Under the pieces are notes generated by a model that saw only the letters and a program-made list of their open reading frames with translations, made no database searches and was not told the origin of the DNA. A stretch of 28,241 nt of DNA. Origin: an uncultured Rubrobacteraceae bacterium (GTDB taxonomy: Bacteria; Actinomycetota; Rubrobacteria; Rubrobacterales; Rubrobacteraceae). Numbering within the stretch: the stretch's first letter is position 1; each line of letters starts with the position of its first letter. Made by a program: the position numbers and the translations under genes. The stretch spans positions 1 through 28,241 of the forward strand of contig CADCUZ010000116.1 in NCBI GenBank assembly GCA_902806015.1, read 5' to 3'. This document shows, piece after piece, positions 7,220-13,274 of the stretch.

Positions 7220-7744
7220 GTGGTGTTGAGTAGAAAAGTGTCGGTCCTCCTGGTGGCGCTGGTGGCGCTGGTGGTGGCGCTGGGCATCGGGTTGTCGGGA
7301 GCGGTAGGCTCCGCCTCCCCTAAGGACAACGACGACGACAACGACGACAAAGGGCGTAGCACCCTAACCGTCTTGACCAAAAATCGCGAGATCAAGGTCG
7401 TAGAGCTGGGACCCCAAGGGCCCTCCCACGGCGACCTGCGCGTCATCAACGCCCCGCTCTTCGACCAGAGCGGAAAGGAGAAAGTCGGGCGCCTCGACGT
7501 GTTCTGCGCCATTACCGACCCCGGCCAGAAGGCTCACATGGCGCAGTGTACGGGTACGTTCAGCCTGCAGGACGGGGAAATCAGCGTACAAGGCGTGGTG
7601 CCCGTCCCTAATGCCTCTAATCCCGCGGCTGGGAACGTCGATGCCATCACGGGCGGCACGGGCAAGTACGCCGGGGTGCGAGGCGAACATCGCTTCCAAA
7701 CGCCTGGAACCAAGGGGATACATACCTTCCACTTCATCGACTAG
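7220..7744 (+). CDS. Secreted allene-oxide-cyclase-like barrel protein
   Basis: A 174-residue protein beginning with a signal peptide (basic start, then LLVALVALVVALGIGLSGAV). A short Asp-rich linker follows (DNDDDNDDKG), then a beta-barrel domain. The end of the barrel carries AITGGTGKYAGVRGEHRFQ, the GTGxYxGxxG signature shared by allene oxide cyclase-like and dirigent-like proteins. In bacteria these are exported proteins of unknown or stereo-directing function; there is no evidence for a jasmonate-type reaction here. Two cysteines in the barrel could form a disulfide. The start is GTG at 7220 or 7223, with AAGGAGG at 7202-7208. A strong hairpin follows the stop, so the gene is monocistronic. 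Confidence 0.75.
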   Translation: MVLSRKVSVLLVALVALVVALGIGLSGAVGSASPKDNDDDNDDKGRSTLTVLTKNREIKVVELGPQGPSHGDLRVINAPLFDQSGKEKVGRLDVFCAITDPGQKAHMAQCTGTFSLQDGEISVQGVVPVPNASNPAAGNVDAITGGTGKYAGVRGEHRFQTPGTKGIHTFHFID

Positions 7745-7767
7745 CCTCGCAGCGGCGTCGTAAGCTG

Positions 7768-7807
7768 GACGAGGAAGGGCCGGAGCTTATACCGGCCCTT
7801 CCTCGTC
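7768..7807 (+). terminator. Perfect 16-bp stem terminator
   Basis: GACGAGGAAGGGCCGG (7768-7783), an 8-base loop (AGCTTATA), then the exact reverse complement (7792-7807), starting 24 bases after the stop codon. The downstream tract is T/C-rich (TTCTTGACCTT). The right arm also belongs to the tail of the dispersed repeat. Confidence 0.75.
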
Positions 7808-7811
7808 TTCT

Positions 7812-7840
7812 TGACCTTATTCACTAGAGTGCGTGTACAT
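7812..7840 (-). repeat. Dispersed repeat, partial copy at a gene-fragment edge
   Basis: The reverse complement reads ACACGCACTC, TAGTGAATAAGGTC and continues into GAGGAAGGGCCGG, as in the copies at 1 and 4200. It ends exactly where the low-GC flavoenzyme fragment begins, which suggests that the repeat marks an insertion or deletion boundary. Confidence 0.55.
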
Positions 7841-7842
7841 TA

Positions 7843-8124
7843 GTTTATCCTGATGCTACATCCTTTTTCGCTGTTGGGCTATGGGGGTTTCATGAGGACA
7901 AGACACTAGCTGGGCTTCGCAAGCTGAAAGCGTTTGATGGTGAATTTGCACGACTTGCGCTTGAGAACGGTTACCGTCGGTATATCCAAAGTGAGTTGTC
8001 CTCTGGTGTGGAGCTCTACGAGCAATACTTCGGCCAAGATACCTATACTCGTTTCCACGAGCTAAAATTGCGTCAAGATCCTAAATTGCTTTTCAACCGC
8101 GGATCGGTATTCAGCGCTGTCTGA
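7843..8124 (+). pseudogene. C-terminal fragment of FAD-linked (BBE-type) oxidoreductase
   Basis: An open stretch of 93 codons without a start: VYPDATSFFAVGLWGFHED, then LAGLRKLKAFDGEFARLA, YEQYFGQDTYTRFHELKLRQ, and the ending DPKLLFNRGSVFSAV before TGA at 8122-8124. The D-P-x-x-L-F-N-R-G-S-V ending is typical of berberine-bridge / FAD_binding_4 oxidases and related dehydrogenases. More than 80% of the usual protein is missing. The base composition is clearly less GC-rich than the surrounding genes, with A/T-ending codons, so the gene probably came from elsewhere. Confidence 0.6.
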
Positions 8125-8421
8125 CACTTCCCCTTGATCTCCTCATTCGCCAGCAGGTCAGCGCACACCCGCGGAAGGCATCGCGGCTTCGGGCTCATTG
8201 AGCCCCAGATCTTCCCAAGCAGGTTTCATGTAGACCTCTGGCCGCACGGACGCCCGATCGTCAAGCGTGTGGCGCCCTGCTGCGTTAATCCACGCGGCTC
8301 TAATAAAAGCGGTTCTTCGGGCCAGCCGACTGATTAGGCTTTTCCGTGAAGACGAAGCGGGCCGGCGTAGATGCGGGCCCGCAATAGGAATTACCTGGTT
8401 TGTGACGTACCCGGGTCTCGC
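8125..8421. other. Intergenic, no gene seen
   Basis: About 300 bases between the flavoenzyme fragment and the small membrane protein gene. I see no coding frame with start and binding site, no repeat copy and no clear hairpin. Confidence 0.5.
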
Positions 8422-8580
8422 CTAGTCGTCTTCCAGAAGGGTCTGGCCAAGGTTCATGATCGTCGGCGCCCAGAGGCCGACGAAAATAGCCGACTCGCGC
8501 CTGCCCGAGAAGTATAGAGCCAGCGAGATCACGATGGATAACAGCGTCCCACCGACGTAGATTCCCTTGCCACCGTTCAT
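8422..8580 (-). CDS. Small membrane protein, 52 residues
   Basis: ATG at 8578-8580 follows GGAGGTAGGT, a good binding site. The product begins MNGGKGIYVGGTLLSIVISL, has one helix up to ALYFSG, a short basic turn (RRES), a second hydrophobic stretch (AIFVGLWAPTIM) and an acidic end (LEDD). That fits a two-helix inner-membrane hairpin. I do not recognise a family with certainty; similar short proteins of unknown function occur in actinobacteria. It is divergent from the gamma-glutamyltransferase gene, with a promoter-like TATATT (8608-8613) in the gap. Confidence 0.7.
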   Translation of the reverse strand: MNGGKGIYVGGTLLSIVISLALYFSGRRESAIFVGLWAPTIMNLGQTLLEDD

Positions 8581-8607
8581 ACCTACCTCCGTTTAGCCTA
8601 CGTACGC

Positions 8608-8634
8608 AATATACCCGGCGAGGGGTTCTGTAAA
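8608..8634 (-). promoter_or_regulatory. Likely promoter of the small membrane protein gene
   Basis: On the minus strand TTTACA (8629-8634) and TATATT (8608-8613) are separated by 15 bp, slightly short. No equally good pair is visible for the plus-strand gamma-glutamyltransferase gene. Confidence 0.35.
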
Positions 8635-8672
8635 CTGTAGGAACGATCATAGGCCGGGAGGACCGATAAGCC

Positions 8673-10343
8673 TTGTTCAAGAGCGAAGGCGGAGCGGAGA
8701 GAAGGTTCGCGCGTCGTCCGGACCGTGGGGGCCGCTCGACGGTCTTCGGGACCAGGGGGGCCGTGGCCTGCGAGCATCCGGCCGCGGCCGCGGCGGGCCT
8801 GCGCGTGCTGGACGAGGGGGGGACCGCCGCCGATGCGTGCGTCGCGATGGCCGCCGCGATGGCCATCGTCGCACCGATGGCGACCGGCATGGGGGGCGAC
8901 GCCTTTCTGCTTTTCTACGAGGCCGAGACGGGCCGCGTCCTCGGCGCGAACGGCTCCGGCGCGGCCCCCCGGTCGGCCACCATCCAGAAGCTGCGGGACG
9001 CGGGCCTCAAGGAGATGCCCGCGCGCGGGGGGACGACGATCACGGTCCCCGGTGCGGTCCGTCTCTGGGAGGACGCGGCGAACTCTTTGGGCAACCTGCC
9101 GTTCGCGCGCCTGCTGGAACCTGCCTGGGAGCTCGCCGAGAACGGCTTCCCCGTCTCGGAGGTCTTCGCCCGCTACTGGGAGTTGGCTGAGGACCTGCTC
9201 CGCGAGAACGGGGCCGCCGCGCAGGCGCTTCTGGTAGAAGGACGGGCCCCGCGCCCCGGGGAGGTCTTCTCCCAGGAGGACCTTGCGAACACACTCTCGA
9301 CCGTCGCGGAGGGCGGGGCCGACGCCTTCTACAACGGCCACATCGCGCGCAGCATGGCGGGGGCCGCCCGGGGGTCGGGCGGGTATCTGGTGGAGGAGGA
9401 CCTCGCCGCCCACCAGACGCTGTGGGTAGAGCCCATCTCCACGGACTACCGGGGCATCCGGGTCTACGAGATCCCGCCTCCCGGCCAGGGCATCGCGGCG
9501 CTCGAGATGCTCAACTTGCTCGAAGGCTTCGACCTCGCCGCCCTCGGCGCTGGGGGCGCGGACCGCGTTCACCTTGAGGTCGAGGCCAAAAAGCTTGCCT
9601 ACGGGGACCTTTACGCTGAGATCGGCGACCCCGAGTTCTGGCGCGACCCGCCCGTCCCGACGGAGCGCCTGATCTCGAAGGAGTACGCGGCCTCCCTTCG
9701 GCAGACCATCTCGCCCGACCGCGCCTCGGGCCGCGCGGCGGAGGCGCCGCTCGGCGAGGACACCACCTACCTCTGTGCCGTGGACGCGGAGGGCAACGGC
9801 TGCTCTTTTATCAATAGCCTGTATATGGGCTTCGGCAGCGGTGTGGTGGGCCCAGGGACCGGCGTCTGCCTCCAGAACCGGGGCAGCTCGTTCCGGCTCG
9901 ACCCGGGCCACCCGAACGGGTTCGCCCCCGGCAAGCGCCCGATGCACACCATCATTCCCGGCCTCGCCACGAGCTCCGCCACCGGCGCCCTCTGGGCGGT
10001 CTTCGGGAACACGGGCGGCCCGATGCAGCCCCAGGGCCACGCCCAAGTGCTCTCGAACCTCATCGACCACGGCATGACGCCCCAGGAGGCCGTAGACCAC
10101 CCGCGTCACCTGCACCTCGAAGACACCCTATTCGTCGAGGGCCGCCTGCCCCGGCGGGAGGTGGAGCGGCTCAGGAGCAAGGGCCACGTCGTCGAGGTGG
10201 GCGAGGACTACATCGTCCCGGTGGGCGGGGCGCAGGTGATCCGGGTCCAGGAAGACGGCATCCGCGCCTGCGGCAGCGACCCCCGCAAGGATGGCTGCGC
10301 CCTGGCCCAGGGCCCGAGGTCATCAGGCAACGAGGACCGATGA
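8673..10343 (+). CDS. ggt: Gamma-glutamyltransferase-family Ntn hydrolase
   Basis: A 556-residue member of the gamma-glutamyltranspeptidase family, which removes or transfers the gamma-glutamyl group of glutathione-like compounds after self-cleavage. The large-subunit landmarks are present: DEGGTAADACVAMA, ATGMGGDAFLLFYE, PGAVRLWEDA. The cleavage and nucleophile site is EDTTYLCAVDAEGN, with Thr at about residue 364, followed by the small-subunit stretch FINSLYMGFGSG and KRPMHTIIPG. No signal peptide is visible, whereas classical GGTs are exported, so it may act in the cytosol. The start is TTG at 8673 with GGGAGG 11 bases upstream. Its stop overlaps the next start (ATGA at 10340-10343), so translation is probably coupled to the QueT-like transporter, an unusual partner. 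Exact substrate specificity (glutathione, cephalosporin or another) cannot be read from sequence. Confidence 0.9.
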   Translation: MFKSEGGAERRFARRPDRGGRSTVFGTRGAVACEHPAAAAAGLRVLDEGGTAADACVAMAAAMAIVAPMATGMGGDAFLLFYEAETGRVLGANGSGAAPRSATIQKLRDAGLKEMPARGGTTITVPGAVRLWEDAANSLGNLPFARLLEPAWELAENGFPVSEVFARYWELAEDLLRENGAAAQALLVEGRAPRPGEVFSQEDLANTLSTVAEGGADAFYNGHIARSMAGAARGSGGYLVEEDLAAHQTLWVEPISTDYRGIRVYEIPPPGQGIAALEMLNLLEGFDLAALGAGGADRVHLEVEAKKLAYGDLYAEIGDPEFWRDPPVPTERLISKEYAASLRQTISPDRASGRAAEAPLGEDTTYLCAVDAEGNGCSFINSLYMGFGSGVVGPGTGVCLQNRGSSFRLDPGHPNGFAPGKRPMHTIIPGLATSSATGALWAVFGNTGGPMQPQGHAQVLSNLIDHGMTPQEAVDHPRHLHLEDTLFVEGRLPRREVERLRSKGHVVEVGEDYIVPVGGAQVIRVQEDGIRACGSDPRKDGCALAQGPRSSGNEDR

Positions 10344-10828
10344 CGCCTTGGCGGGACTCCGCCAAGCAAGGGCCCGCCCGGCGGGTCGCGGTGGCCGGGG
10401 TGGTGGGGTCACTCTACGTCGTCCTTAGCCTCCTGGTGGGAGCCTTCGCCTTCGGGCCCGTCCAGTTCCGGCTCGGGGAGGTTCTGAAGCCGCTAGTCAT
10501 AAAGTACCCCGCCACCATCCCTGCCTTCGCCGTTGGAGTAGGGCTCGTCAATCTCTTCAGCCCGGTGGCCGGCGGGCTGGAGCTCGTCCTCATGCCGGTG
10601 GTTAACTTGGTGGGTGGCGTGGTGTGCTGGTCTGTTGCCCGGCGCGCCGGGGGAACGGTCGGGACGTACGTTGCCAGCGCGCTTTTCGCCCTGATCGTCG
10701 CCGCCGGGGTGGCGACGGTGCTCCACTTCGCCGCCGGGCTGCCCTACCTAGTCGCCTTCGGCTCGGTGGCGATCTCTGAGCTGATACTCCTGCTCTTGGG
10801 CAACGCCGTGCTCGTGCGGAGGTTCTAA
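10340..10828 (+). CDS. queT: QueT-family transporter (ECF S-component type)
   Basis: A 162-residue integral membrane protein with about five hydrophobic helices. The helix-1/2 region reads GPVQFRLGEVLKPLVIKYPA, then VGLVNLFSPVAGG. This is the signature of the QueT family (G-x-x-Q-F-R-x-x-E), predicted substrate-binding subunits of energy-coupling-factor transporters for queuosine precursors. It has no ATPase; the shared ECF module would be encoded elsewhere. It overlaps the GGT gene by 4 nt. queF starts 79 bases downstream with its own binding site, which supports a role in 7-deazaguanine (preQ0/preQ1) supply. Family assignment is fairly sure; transport substrate is inferred. Confidence 0.8.
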   Translation: MTPWRDSAKQGPARRVAVAGVVGSLYVVLSLLVGAFAFGPVQFRLGEVLKPLVIKYPATIPAFAVGVGLVNLFSPVAGGLELVLMPVVNLVGGVVCWSVARRAGGTVGTYVASALFALIVAAGVATVLHFAAGLPYLVAFGSVAISELILLLLGNAVLVRRF

Positions 10829-10907
10829 GCAGGACCGTGCCGGAAGGGGCCGCGAACCATGGGTTAACATAACCCGCAGAGGACGCAACCGGGGCTAGGA
10901 GGCCTGG

Positions 10908-11300
10908 ATGCAGCAGGGAGACGAGAAGGTACTGGGACGCGGCGTTAGGGGGCCTATTGGGTCGGGGCAGATCGACACGGTCCCCTGGTCCCACGGTGGC
11001 ACCGACGCCGTGGTCCAGTTCACTACCAACGAGCTGACCGCGATCTGCCCGGTAACGGACCAGCCGGACTTCTACGAGCTAAAGTTGATCTACCGTCCCC
11101 GGGAGCGCCTCCTGGAGTCGAAGGCCATGAAACTCTACCTCTGGGGTTTCCGAGGCAGGGGGGTCTTCGCCGAAAACCTCGCCGCGACGCTTCTCGAAGA
11201 CCTCGTCGCCGCCTGCGACCCGGTCGAGATGACCGTGGACCTGACGCAGCAGGTCAGGGGAGGACTCCAGATCCGAACCGTCGTCCGCCACGCCCCCTAG
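10908..11300 (+). CDS. queF: NADPH-dependent 7-cyano-7-deazaguanine reductase QueF (type I)
   Basis: A 130-residue tunnel-fold enzyme that reduces preQ0 to preQ1 in queuosine synthesis. The active-site segment TAICPVTDQPDF carries the Cys that forms the thioimide and the Asp acid. The QueF motif is LLESKAMKLYLWGFRGRG. The third active-site segment reads VFAEN, where the Bacillus enzyme has F-H-E, so the Glu is kept but the His position is Ala. The C-terminus is short, giving a protein a little smaller than the usual ~150-165 residues. AGGAGG lies 5 bases before the ATG at 10908. It follows the QueT gene, consistent with salvage or synthesis of the queuosine base for tRNA modification. Confidence 0.88.
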   Translation: MQQGDEKVLGRGVRGPIGSGQIDTVPWSHGGTDAVVQFTTNELTAICPVTDQPDFYELKLIYRPRERLLESKAMKLYLWGFRGRGVFAENLAATLLEDLVAACDPVEMTVDLTQQVRGGLQIRTVVRHAP

Positions 11301-11380
11301 AAGCACGACAGCAGGCCGCCCCCTGCAGGCCGTGATCCCCGGTCCCCCGATTTGTACCCGCGTCGTCATTATCGTGTAAG

Positions 11381-11581
11381 GTGGCTTTGGGCAAGGGCGC
11401 GGTCTTTAGCAGGGAGTTCCATGCCCGATGTTCGTTCCTCGCCGTAACGCTCCTCTGGCTCCTGAACCTCCGCGTCCCGCGCGAGTTCCGCAGCGCCCTG
11501 CTCTCGAACCTGGTCCTCGGCGTCTCCCTGCTGATCTTCCTCTACGTGGGCCAGGAGATGCTGGGCGCCCCCGGAGGGTAA
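11381..11581 (+). CDS. Hypothetical small membrane protein
   Basis: A 66-residue frame from GTG 11381 to TAA. It contains two hydrophobic stretches, FLAVTLLWLLNL and LLSNLVLGVSLLIFLYVG, separated by a basic loop (RVPREFR). I see no ribosome binding site and do not recognise a family. It stands between queF and a decayed reductase fragment. It could be a real two-helix protein or a chance frame. Confidence 0.4.
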   Translation: MALGKGAVFSREFHARCSFLAVTLLWLLNLRVPREFRSALLSNLVLGVSLLIFLYVGQEMLGAPGG

Positions 11582-12253
11582 CGCCCCGATTCGTAGCGGC
11601 GATCCATCGCGTTACCCTGGCTACACTCGCCAGTCCAAGTGGGTGGCGGAGAAACTCGTGCGCGAAGCCGCGGAGCGCGGCCTGCCGGCCTGCGTCTACC
11701 GGCCGGCTTTATCTCGGGCCACTCCAAGACCGGCGCCTCGAATCCGCGCGACCTTCTCGGCGCGATCCTCTCGGAATCCCTGCGACTGGGTGCCGCCCCG
11801 GAGATCGAAGGTTGGCTCACCGAGATGACGCCCGTGGACTTCGTTGCCGCGGCGATCCTCGATATAGCATCCAAAATCGACGCCGTCGGCGCCAACTACC
11901 ACCTCGCCAATCCGGACCTCGTGCCCGCCGGTACGGTCTTCGACTGGCTGGAGGACGGAGGGTGCACGCTGGGGCGTGTCTCCCACGAGGAGTGGTCGCG
12001 CCGGCTGGGGGCCACCCCGCCCGGCGACGAGGGCGGACCCGGCGGCGTCCTACGCGGTGCCTTACCCGGCCCCGAAGGCTTGACGGACGGCAACGTCTGC
12101 GACGTTGGTAATACCCGGCGGGTTCTGGGCGAAGGCGGTTCCCGCCGCCCCGAGCTGGACGGAGACCTCATCCGGACGTACGCCCGGTGCTTCGCGGCGC
12201 AGGGTTGGGCCCCGGCCCCGGCCGCCCTGCAAAACGCTGACCGCCGCGGTTAG
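11582..12253 (+). pseudogene. Thioester-reductase domain fragment with frameshift
   Basis: A first frame reads GYTRQSKWVAEKLVREAAER and GLPACVYRP; this is the Y-x-x-x-K catalytic region of the NAD(P)-binding thioester-reductase (R) domains at the end of nonribosomal peptide synthetases and carboxylic acid reductases. A single-base shift near 11703-11708 moves coding to another frame: FISGHSKTGASN, then TEMTPVDFVAAAILDIAS, NYHLANPDLVPAG and VSHEEWSRRL, the C-terminal half of the same domain. The N-terminal nucleotide-binding part, the carrier domain and any adenylation domain are absent. It is a relic of a larger biosynthetic enzyme. Confidence 0.65.
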
Positions 12254-12404
12254 GCAGTCAGGCTGGGCGATCAGCCGCTTTGGCGGGCGGGACCGGGTTC
12301 GGCAACGACCGCAGCGCCCGGCCAGGTCGGGCGCCGGAATGACGCTCTCCGGCGATCAGAAGCCGAAGGCTGAAGGCCCGGTACGCGCAAAGCCCGCCAA
12401 CCGT

Positions 12405-13082
12405 CTAACCCACATCGACGTCGGTGGTGTCCACCTCGCGGACTTCGGTTAGGCTGGCGATCTCGTCGACGCTCCCTATCAGGTCTTCTTCGGAGGCGGC
12501 CGCCCCCGTTAGCTCCACGACGCCGTCCTTGACGGAGCGGACCCTGAGGCCCGTGCCATCGATCAGACGGGCGACCTCGTCGCCCACGCCGACGCCCTCG
12601 TTTAGCGCGGGATCAACCTCTTCCTCGCCCGTGTCAGGGTCGATGTAGGCGTCGGTGCGAGGGTAGCCGGAGTCCACGGTGGTGCTGTCCTCGTCCTGCC
12701 AGCCGCCCGCCTCGTCGGCTTCCGTGGAAACCTGCTGGTCGAGGGAGGCCGCCTCGTTCGGGTCCGTCGGCGCGGTGACGAATTGCCCCTCGTGCCCGCT
12801 GTCGTCCACGTCGGACTCCGAAGGGGCGTAGCCCTGGGGTGCCTCTTCGTCCCCGACGTGGTCCCCGGGCTCGTCGTCTGAGCGGTCGGCGTGGAAGGTG
12901 GCGAAATCGACTTCACGGTCTAGCGAGATGGCGGTGATCGGGACCTCCAACCGCTGCCCCTCTTGCTCCACGACGACGTGCGTTACCGCACCGTCTTCGT
13001 CCTCCACCACTTCGGAGATCCGGCCGATCTCCTCGCCCCCCGGCGTCCTAGCCTCCAAGCCAACCAGACCCCGCTCGTCCAT
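12405..13082 (-). CDS. PRC-barrel and BON domain protein
   Basis: A 225-residue acidic cytosolic protein. Residues ~5-60 are a PRC-barrel (GLEARTPGGEEIGRISEVVE, then THVVVEQEGQRLEVPITAIS). The middle ~85 residues are an Asp/Glu-rich, low-complexity linker. The last ~70 form a BON-type domain (NEGVGVGDEVARLIDGTG, RSVKDGVVELTGAAAS, SLTEVREVDTTDV). PRC-barrels occur in ribosome-maturation and photosynthetic reaction-centre proteins and in stress proteins, and BON domains bind phospholipid or other ligands. The pairing suggests a stress-linked adaptor; the exact role is unknown. I chose the ATG at 13080-13082 because AGGAGG lies 7 bases upstream. It is divergent from the clpC-like gene, consistent with a stress context. 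Confidence 0.8.
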   Translation of the reverse strand: MDERGLVGLEARTPGGEEIGRISEVVEDEDGAVTHVVVEQEGQRLEVPITAISLDREVDFATFHADRSDDEPGDHVGDEEAPQGYAPSESDVDDSGHEGQFVTAPTDPNEAASLDQQVSTEADEAGGWQDEDSTTVDSGYPRTDAYIDPDTGEEEVDPALNEGVGVGDEVARLIDGTGLRVRSVKDGVVELTGAAASEEDLIGSVDEIASLTEVREVDTTDVDVG

Positions 13083-13152
13083 CCCCAAACCTCCTGAACG
13101 CCTCCAACCGCAGGCCCCCTTCTTACCACGCGCGCTCCTTCGCCATGCTGCC

Positions 13153-13180
13153 TTGACCTATCAACGTGCGGTAATAAAAT
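13153..13180 (+). promoter_or_regulatory. Sigma-70-type promoter of the clpC-like gene
   Basis: TTGACC (13153-13158), 16 bp, TAAAAT (13175-13180). The expected start is near 13187, just before a perfect inverted repeat. Confidence 0.6.
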
Positions 13181-13189
13181 ATGAGCGTT

Positions 13190-13210
13190 GCGGACTAAGA
13201 TTTAGTCTGC
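13190..13210. promoter_or_regulatory. Candidate repressor operator upstream of clpC
   Basis: GACTAA-GAT-TTAGTC (13193-13207) is a perfect 6-bp inverted repeat, flanked by a further GC pair on each side. It lies at the predicted start of transcription, where a repressor would act. It is not the HAIR (HspR) or CIRCE (HrcA) consensus as I know them. The regulator is unidentified. Confidence 0.45.
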
Positions 13211-13274
13211 TAGCTTTCTCCCGTGTGGGGGGAAGAGGACGACAGGGTTTCATCCAACGGGAGGCATCGACCAC

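Noticed and set aside
7364..7737. Minus-strand frames opposite the allene-oxide-cyclase-like gene
   Set aside because: Shadows; the plus-strand protein has a signal peptide, a binding site and a terminator.
8598..10115. 505-codon open frame opposite the gamma-glutamyltransferase
   Set aside because: Antisense shadow of a high-GC gene. The sense product carries all the family motifs.
10829..10907. preQ1 riboswitch upstream of queF
   Set aside because: There is a GGGTTA-ACA-TAACCC hairpin (10861-10875), but not the conserved preQ1 aptamer sequence or pseudoknot tail.
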